This document shows, piece after piece, positions 6,578-10,025 of a stretch of DNA of 10,025 nucleotides. The DNA is from an uncultured Clostridium sp. (lineage in GTDB: Bacteria; Bacillota; Clostridia; TANB77; CAG-508): contig CAMSEX010000043.1 of NCBI GenBank assembly GCA_947057875.1, forward strand, positions 1 to 10,025. The letters run 5' to 3'. Position numbers and translations under genes: made by a program. Under the pieces are notes generated by a model. The model did no database searches. It saw only the letters and a program-made list of their open reading frames with translations, and was not told the DNA's origin. Within the stretch, counting starts at the first letter, position 1, and each line of letters starts with the position of its first letter.

Positions 6578-7104
6578 AATTTATTGACTTTTTTAGTAAC
6601 TCTGCCATTATATTTATAATAGGATTTATTATTTTATATGGAATTTTGGAAAAGAAAAATGTGTTTGAAATTTTCATGCAAGGTGTTATAGAAGGCGAAA
6701 AATTAGTAATCAGTTTATTTCCAACTTGGCTTGGATTATTTGTTGCAGTTGGTATGCTAAAATCTTCTGGAATAATTGACTTTTTAGTCGAAAAATTATA
6801 TTTTATTTTAAAAAATATTTTTTTATATAAAGAAATATTTCCGTTAATTTTTTTACGACCAATTTCAGGTAGCACAGCAACCGCTATGGGAATTGAAATT
6901 ATGAAAAATTACGGAGTTGATACCGATATCGGTTTGCTTACTTCTTGCATTATGGGTTCTACAGAAACAACCCTTTATGTTATTGCTTTGTACACTTCAC
7001 AATTAAAAAATAAAAATATCAAACCAGTTATTATAATTGGACTAATCGCAGATTTCTTATGTGTTTTATTTTCAATTTTAGCTTTAAAAACAGGAATTCT
7101 GTGA
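6574..7104 (+). CDS. spmB: Spore maturation protein B
   Basis: SpmB is the partner of SpmA, a hydrophobic protein of the same nucleoside-recognition superfamily acting in the sporangium membrane. The 176-residue length is normal. Recognisable motifs are GVIEGEKLVISLFPTWLGLFVAVGML, PLIFLRPISGSTATAMG (RPISGS at 95-100) and MGSTETTLYVIALY (MGSTET at 127-132), with about four or five membrane helices. AAGGAGA lies a few bases before the ATG, which overlaps the spmA stop (ATGA). The stop is only 3 bases from the stop of the convergent regulator gene, and I see no clear terminator between them, so read-through antisense is possible. Confidence 0.94.
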   Translation: MKFIDFFSNSAIIFIIGFIILYGILEKKNVFEIFMQGVIEGEKLVISLFPTWLGLFVAVGMLKSSGIIDFLVEKLYFILKNIFLYKEIFPLIFLRPISGSTATAMGIEIMKNYGVDTDIGLLTSCIMGSTETTLYVIALYTSQLKNKNIKPVIIIGLIADFLCVLFSILALKTGIL

Positions 7105-7107
7105 AAA

Positions 7108-7374
7108 TTAAATTACACTTTTAAGTTCTTTGCGAAATGATGACAATAATTCTGCTTCAGAGACTTCTAAAACCATTGCAATAGCAGTTAATTCAAAATC
7201 TTTCAAAATTCGTCTGCCTTTTTCTATTTTATAAATACCATCAGAATTAATATCAATTCCAAGGAGCATTAATTTGTTTGATAAACCTGCTCGAGACAGC
7301 TTTTTTGATTTTCTTAAATTCCTTAGCGTGTCCCCAATCACATTTGACTTTCCATTATATTTTCTACTTATCAT
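7108..7374 (-). CDS. XRE-family helix-turn-helix transcriptional regulator
   Basis: A small DNA-binding protein of 88 residues. The start is at ATG 7374 (MISRKYNG), because AGGAG (7380-7384) lies 5 bases before it. An ATG seven codons further up has no ribosome site. The single HTH domain spans about residues 13-75: IGDTLRNLRKSKKLSRAGLS, then the recognition region INSDGIYKIEKGRRILKDFEL, then AIAMVLEVSEAELL. This is the clostridial XRE type with a KIEKGRR motif. It has no added sensor or oligomerisation domain, so it probably acts as a dimer. It lies downstream of the two secreted-protein genes on the same strand but has its own extended -10 promoter. A 16-bp inverted repeat flanking that promoter may be its own operator. 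Confidence 0.88.
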   Translation of the reverse strand: MISRKYNGKSNVIGDTLRNLRKSKKLSRAGLSNKLMLLGIDINSDGIYKIEKGRRILKDFELTAIAMVLEVSEAELLSSFRKELKSVI

Positions 7375-7397
7375 TTTTTCTCCTATGTAAAACAAGA

Positions 7398-7477
7398 ATT
7401 ATAAACTACGCTTAATTATACCACAAAACTATTGTAAAATATAGTCTTGTTAGTCTAACTCAAGCGTAATTTATAAT
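7398..7477. repeat. Long-spaced inverted repeat flanking the regulator promoter
   Basis: The left arm ATTATAAACTACGCTT (7398-7413) and the right arm AAGCGTAATTTATAAT (7462-7477) are reverse complements over 16 bases with one mismatch, separated by 48 bases. The left arm covers the predicted transcription start of the regulator gene ending at 7108, and the right arm lies about 60 bases upstream of it. A smaller palindrome, GTTAGTCTAAC (7449-7459), sits between them. The layout suggests operator half-sites bridged by looping. A hairpin in read-through RNA from the dockerin gene is the alternative. Confidence 0.6.
7415..7423 (-). promoter_or_regulatory. Extended -10 promoter of the XRE regulator at 7108-7374
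   Basis: On the minus strand TGG precedes a perfect TATAAT (7415-7420), an extended -10. The hexamer 17 bases upstream (TATATT) is not a -35 match. Repression through the adjacent inverted repeat is plausible. Confidence 0.6.
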
Positions 7478-7496
7478 CCAACTTAAGTATCATATT

Positions 7497-8099
7497 TTAT
7501 TTTTGCCACTCAACAATTTCTTCACTTTTCAAATAATTTTTATATACAATATCGCTATCCAGCTTATCAATAAGTCCATCACAATTAATATCAAATAATT
7601 TATTGGCTTCAGTAAGCGGCTTATATCTATTTCTAAGAATCGCATTCCAATCATAAATAGTAATATTACCAAAAGGCGCCTCAAAATCCCCTGCAATCAA
7701 TAAATAATCATCCAAAACAACATTTCTACCTGGACGCAGCTTAATAGCAAGCACTGTATAATTCAAGTATATTTCCTTAGAAACAACAATATCATACACT
7801 CCTTTTTCTACATTTTCAAAGCAAAAAGTTCCATCCTGATTAGTTTCTATTTGCAAAATAGGCTGCTCATGATTAATATCAGAGTTTTTATAAAGAGTAA
7901 CTAAAGAATAATGCCCTTGCAAATTTTCTGTTAAAATTTTACCAGAAAGCGTAGCTGGCTTAGTCTCTGAAGGATTTTCATCAAAATATTCGATATGTAA
8001 AACCTTCGCAGTACAATTTAGCGTATATTTTGCATACGAATTAGTCGTACCACCCCAAATTAAAAGCGATATAATTAATAATAAATAAATTTTTTTCAT
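7497..8099 (-). CDS. Secreted protein with carboxypeptidase-regulatory-like and dockerin-like domains
   Basis: The protein has 200 residues. The N-terminus MKKIYLLLIISLLIWGG with a likely SPase I site after NSYA (residue 23) marks it as exported. Residues 49-108 (ATLSGKI... TNQDGTFCFENVEKGVYDIVV) look like the beta-sandwich of the CarboxypepD-regulatory/SpaA-like group. The C-terminus resembles a type I dockerin. Loop 2, D170-x-N-x-D-G-x-I-D-x-x-D181, is a complete calcium loop. Loop 1 (GDFEAPFGNITIYDW, 137-151) is degenerate, with one extra residue. Dockerins bind cohesins; no cohesin is encoded in this window. The ATG follows AGGAGG, and the gene starts 10 bases after the upstream secreted-protein gene, so they form an operon. 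The mature N-terminus (AKYTLN) resembles that of its neighbour (SQYQIN). The dockerin assignment is a motif judgement, because one half is poor. Confidence 0.8.
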   Translation of the reverse strand: MKKIYLLLIISLLIWGGTTNSYAKYTLNCTAKVLHIEYFDENPSETKPATLSGKILTENLQGHYSLVTLYKNSDINHEQPILQIETNQDGTFCFENVEKGVYDIVVSKEIYLNYTVLAIKLRPGRNVVLDDYLLIAGDFEAPFGNITIYDWNAILRNRYKPLTEANKLFDINCDGLIDKLDSDIVYKNYLKSEEIVEWQK

Positions 8100-8109
8100 T
8101 TTTCCTCCT

Positions 8110-8589
8110 TTATATTTGCCATGCTTCTAATTCCACAAAAACTTCTGTATCATCATTCAGTGGCTTATCTGAAAAATCATAAGAAATTGCTAATTGATAC
8201 AAATTTTCTTGTTTCTGACCTGCTTGCAAAACAAATTCATTTGCTAAATCCGTTTTTATTTTAGTACCATCTGCTTGTAGCTGACATAACTCAAAATTAA
8301 GCGGCGCATCGCTATCATTCGTTTTTACAATGATTTTATAAGCAATAGGAACACTAGTAACTTGCTCATTCTCATCATAATTGACAACTCGAAATTCCTC
8401 AAAATACGTATTTTTATCCAATACTTCAAGATAGGTAGAATTTGAAATAAGACGAATTTTGGCTTGCGCCACTTGCAAATTTCCACGTCCTTGAAAATTT
8501 ATTTGGTATTGTGAATAAACGAAAACAGAGCTATTTAAAAGCAAAAAAGCCATAGTAATCGTCATTATTTTATTTAATTTTTTGCTCAT
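8110..8589 (-). CDS. Secreted beta-sandwich-like protein, possibly TasA/camelysin-like
   Basis: The protein has 159 residues. The start is at ATG 8589 (MSKKLNK), 4 bases after AAGGAGG (8594-8600). The ATG five codons upstream would translate that ribosome site as KGGK and is rejected. Residues 1-26 form a signal peptide (Lys-rich start, MTITMAFLLL core, cleavage probably after VYS). The mature part alternates in a way that predicts beta strands: QAKIRLIS, YKIIVKTND, LNFELCQLQ, LYQLAISYDF, VFVELEAWQI. This layout and the extreme C-terminal strand resemble the small SipW-dependent TasA/CalY (camelysin) surface proteins, but the usual AYFTD-type start is missing, so the family is only a suggestion. 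There is a single cysteine. It is first gene of an operon with the dockerin-like protein. A GGTAGAATTTACC near-palindrome (8630-8642) lies in its leader. Confidence 0.78.
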   Translation of the reverse strand: MSKKLNKIMTITMAFLLLNSSVFVYSQYQINFQGRGNLQVAQAKIRLISNSTYLEVLDKNTYFEEFRVVNYDENEQVTSVPIAYKIIVKTNDSDAPLNFELCQLQADGTKIKTDLANEFVLQAGQKQENLYQLAISYDFSDKPLNDDTEVFVELEAWQI

Positions 8590-8674
8590 TTTTCCTCCTT
8601 TCATTTATGTTAAATCTCTGTGAAAATTTGGTAGAATTTACCTTGAAATAATTATTTTCATAAAAGATATTTTA

Positions 8675-8703
8675 TCTATATCACAATATTTTACATTTGT
8701 CAA
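8675..8703 (-). promoter_or_regulatory. Promoter of the two secreted-protein genes
   Basis: On the minus strand a perfect TTGACA (8698-8703), a 17-base spacer and TATAGA (8675-8680) preceded by TGA. The -10 lacks the conserved final T, so basal strength may be low. The -35 lies 8 bases past the stop codon of the upstream regulator. The leader is about 80 bases. Confidence 0.6.
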
Positions 8704-8711
8704 GTATGTCA

Positions 8712-8942
8712 TTAATTTTTATTTTGAGATTTTGGATAAGGAGCCATTTCATCCGTTCTATATAAAAGATAATCCACACTTGTATTGTAAAAATCAGCCA
8801 GTTTTGTCAGCAATTCCAGAGGAATGCTTCTTTTATCAATTTCATAATAAGAGTACGCAACTTGAGTAATATTAAGAATTTTACTCATTTGTGTTTGCGT
8901 TAAATCATTGTCTTCTCTTAAATTTCTAATACGAGTTTTCAT
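8712..8942 (-). CDS. XRE-family (Cro/CI-like) transcriptional regulator
   Basis: A 76-residue DNA-binding protein. The start is at ATG 8942 (MKTRIRNLRED), because AAAGGTGG (8948-8955) lies 5 bases before it. The ATG at 8960 lies before that site and is rejected. The compact HTH covers nearly the whole protein: IRNLREDNDLTQTQMSKIL, recognition helix ITQVAYSYYEIDKRSIPLELL, then TKLADFYNTSVDYLLYRTD, the standard end of this family, followed by a short polar tail. There is no effector or protease-sensitive domain. It is transcribed divergently from the pilin/tail-collar chimera, and two matching 17-bp palindromes lie between them. It also directly precedes the promoter of the secreted-protein operon. 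It probably represses itself and the chimera. Confidence 0.9.
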   Translation of the reverse strand: MKTRIRNLREDNDLTQTQMSKILNITQVAYSYYEIDKRSIPLELLTKLADFYNTSVDYLLYRTDEMAPYPKSQNKN

Positions 8943-8973
8943 ATTTTCCACCTTTCTCATAAAAATTATAAAT

Positions 8974-8990
8974 TAAAACAAAATGTTATA
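8974..8990. promoter_or_regulatory. Operator site 1 in the divergent promoter region
   Basis: TAAAACA-AAA-TGTTATA, an inverted repeat with one mismatched pair, matches site 2 at 15 of 17 positions. It lies directly upstream of the -35 of the chimera gene. It also sits just upstream of a TATAAT on the minus strand (8965-8970) that could serve the regulator gene. Probable binding site for the regulator at 8712-8942. Confidence 0.65.
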
Positions 8991-9019
8991 TTGACTTTTA
9001 AAACAATATGTTTTATAAT
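8991..9019 (+). promoter_or_regulatory. Promoter of the pilin/tail-collar chimera
   Basis: TTGACT (8991-8996), a 17-base spacer and TATAAT (9014-9019) match the sigma-A consensus at 11 of 12 positions. Operator site 2 occupies the spacer, so a bound regulator would block polymerase directly. Confidence 0.85.
8999..9015. promoter_or_regulatory. Operator site 2 in the chimera promoter spacer
   Basis: TAAAACA-ATA-TGTTTTA is a perfect 7-bp inverted repeat around a 3-base centre. It is centred 25 bp from site 1, between the -35 and -10 elements. Symmetry, duplication and position all fit a dimeric HTH repressor. Confidence 0.7.
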
Positions 9020-9052
9020 TTATTTATTATTAAAAATAAGGAGGAAAATCGA

Positions 9053-9979
9053 ATGAAAAAACAAAACAAAAACACAAGAAAAAGCACTTATGGAATAACG
9101 TTGGTAGCACTTGTTATAACCATCATTGTGCTACTAATTCTAGCAGGTGTGTCAATTAATTTAGTAGCAGGTAGCAACGGAATTTTAGGAAAGGCAACAA
9201 AGGCTGTTGAAGTTTCTAAATTAGCAACACAAAAAGAACAATTGCAATTGGATTTGGCTGCTGCTCAAATGGATGTAATTTCAAATGGAAAACTAGAAAT
9301 TGATCAAAAAACTTTAACAGAAATTATTGAAAAATATGGTAAGCTACAGGAAGATGGCGATACTATTATAACCGAAAATGGAAATATTAGTCTGAAAGAA
9401 ATTTACTCAAATAATAGCGACATCCTTATTCCAGATGAGAATGGCAATGGAGCGCTTGATAATGGGGAAGTTAGAAAGTTGCTTGCAAAAATGCAAACTC
9501 TAGAAACAGAAGTTAATAAACTGAAAAGTGTTACCAAAACAATTGACGACATTTATCCTGTAGGAAGCATTTACCTATCAACAAATCTAGCAACCGCAAG
9601 CGATGTATCAAACAAACTTGGTGGCACTTGGGAAAGTTATGCATTAGGTAGAACTTTGGTTGGAGTAGGAAATTCGGACCAAAATTTCAATGCGGGGGAA
9701 ACTGGAGGGGAGAGCAATCATACTTTAAGTGTGACTGAAATGCCAAGTCATTCACATGATTATAGTGGAAAAACAGGAATTGGAAAGGCTTTTGGCACAT
9801 TGAGTCCAATTTTAGCTGATGCAACTGGTACAGGAACAATTATTCAAGGAGGACAGTGGATTTTTGGTTATATTGTCAATGCCTCAAAGTTAGATTATTA
9901 TAAGGAGAATTCTTCAAATTGGCCAGGAGCAAATCATTATCATGAATATAGTGGCACTACGACTTCATTTGGTGAAAAT
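9053..9979 (+). CDS. Type IV pilin-like / EF-hand / phage tail-collar chimeric surface protein, 3'-partial
   Basis: The start is at ATG 9053, 8 bases after AAGGAGG (9038-9044). The ATG at 9008 lies within the promoter and is rejected. The visible part is 309 residues; the frame then runs into adapter, which adds RSEERRVGKECRL, so the true end is unknown. Order of parts: basic leader and class III prepilin motif STYG-ITLVALVITIIVLL (cleavage after Gly14), with Ala instead of the usual Glu at mature position 5; a charged helical stalk (41-100); a textbook EF-hand loop D128-x-N-x-N-G-x-L-D-x-x-E139; a short heptad coiled coil (143-161); then a phage tail-collar/tail-fibre-like region from YPVGSIYLS (168-176) through GGTWE, GRTLVGV and two His-x-His motifs (MPSHSHDYSG, HYHEYSG). 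Such tail regions trimerise and bind surface ligands. I infer a cell-surface adhesin. No other phage gene lies nearby. The divergent XRE regulator probably controls it. Confidence 0.88.
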
Positions 9980-10025
9980 AGATCGGAAGAGCGTCGTGTA
10001 GGGAAAGAGTGTAGGTTATAGTGTA
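9980..10025. other. Synthetic sequencing adapter, right end (not genomic)
   Basis: AGATCGGAAGAGC and the bases after it through 10012 are the reverse complement of the TruSeq adapter. Bases 10013-10024 repeat the 12-base handle, again inverted. Bases 1-45 and 9980-10024 are exact reverse complements, with one extra A at 10025. Read in the frame of the preceding gene, the adapter yields the artefact peptide RSEERRVGKECRL and a stop. Confidence 0.98.

Noticed and set aside
6570..6875. Minus-strand 101-codon frame opposite spmB
   Set aside because: spmB is firmly identified by RPISGS and MGSTET motifs; the antisense frame is a shadow.
7440..7496. Stem-loop (CTTAAG... GCTTGAG on the minus strand) as terminator of the dockerin-like gene
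   Set aside because: Only about seven pairs with two wobbles, and no T run follows.
8690..8703. ACATTTGT at the secreted-operon -35 as a third copy of the TAAAACA-N3-TGTTTTA operator
   Set aside because: The half-sites are separated by two bases, not three, and the flanks do not match.
8712..8942. XRE regulator as the antitoxin of a toxin-antitoxin pair
   Set aside because: No small toxin-like frame is adjacent. The following genes encode signal-peptide-bearing secreted proteins with their own promoter.
9008..9979. Chimera gene as part of a prophage
   Set aside because: No integrase, terminase, capsid, holin or other tail gene is present, and the N-terminus is a pilin leader. The region beyond 9979 is unseen, so this cannot be excluded fully.
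1..10025. Perfect 45-bp terminal inverted repeats that could mark a transposon or linear replicon
   Set aside because: The repeats contain the TruSeq adapter with its GCTCTTCCGATCT end; they are synthetic. No transposase or telomere gene is present.

Overview
The window is one cloned or PCR-amplified fragment of a low-GC, endospore-forming Firmicute, most likely an uncultured clostridium. This rests on adjacent spmA and spmB, AGGAGG-type ribosome sites, TTG starts, strong AT bias, a dockerin-like protein and the 'GITLVALVITIIVLLILAG' pilin leader common in Clostridia. The genome sequence is only about 46-9979. Bases 1-45 and 9980-10024 are the same Illumina TruSeq adapter plus a 12-base handle, in inverted orientation. 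Both end genes are therefore cut, and the last 13 codons of the right-hand reading frame are adapter.

Left part (46-3360): the C-terminal end of a UDP-sugar pyrophosphorylase runs in frame, with no stop or internal ribosome site, into a complete phosphoglucomutase, so this is a fused bifunctional enzyme for making UDP-sugar. A terminator and a perfect consensus promoter follow, then a 266-residue orphan gene. It faces a 67-residue orphan on the minus strand, and the two share a bidirectional terminator.

Middle part (3446-7104): a ccdA-thioredoxin-rsmI operon. The thioredoxin has two plausible starts, one giving a membrane-anchored form and one a cytosolic form. A 115-residue orphan lies on the minus strand. 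Next come translationally coupled spmA-spmB behind a promoter that resembles the sporulation sigma-E consensus. CcdA, an anchored thioredoxin and SpmAB together suggest a link to spore maturation.

Right part (7108-9979): a surface-protein region framed by two XRE-family regulators. On the minus strand, in transcription order, lie a small regulator, two secreted proteins (a beta-sandwich-like protein and a dockerin-bearing protein), and a second regulator. Divergent from the first regulator is a chimera: type IV pilin-like N-terminus, EF-hand-type calcium loop, short coiled coil and a phage tail-collar-like C-terminus. Its promoter carries two near-identical 17-bp palindromic sites, which are probable operators for the divergent regulator. 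No tRNA, rRNA, CRISPR array, insertion sequence or prophage structural cluster was seen, and no gene-free stretch exceeds about 165 bases.
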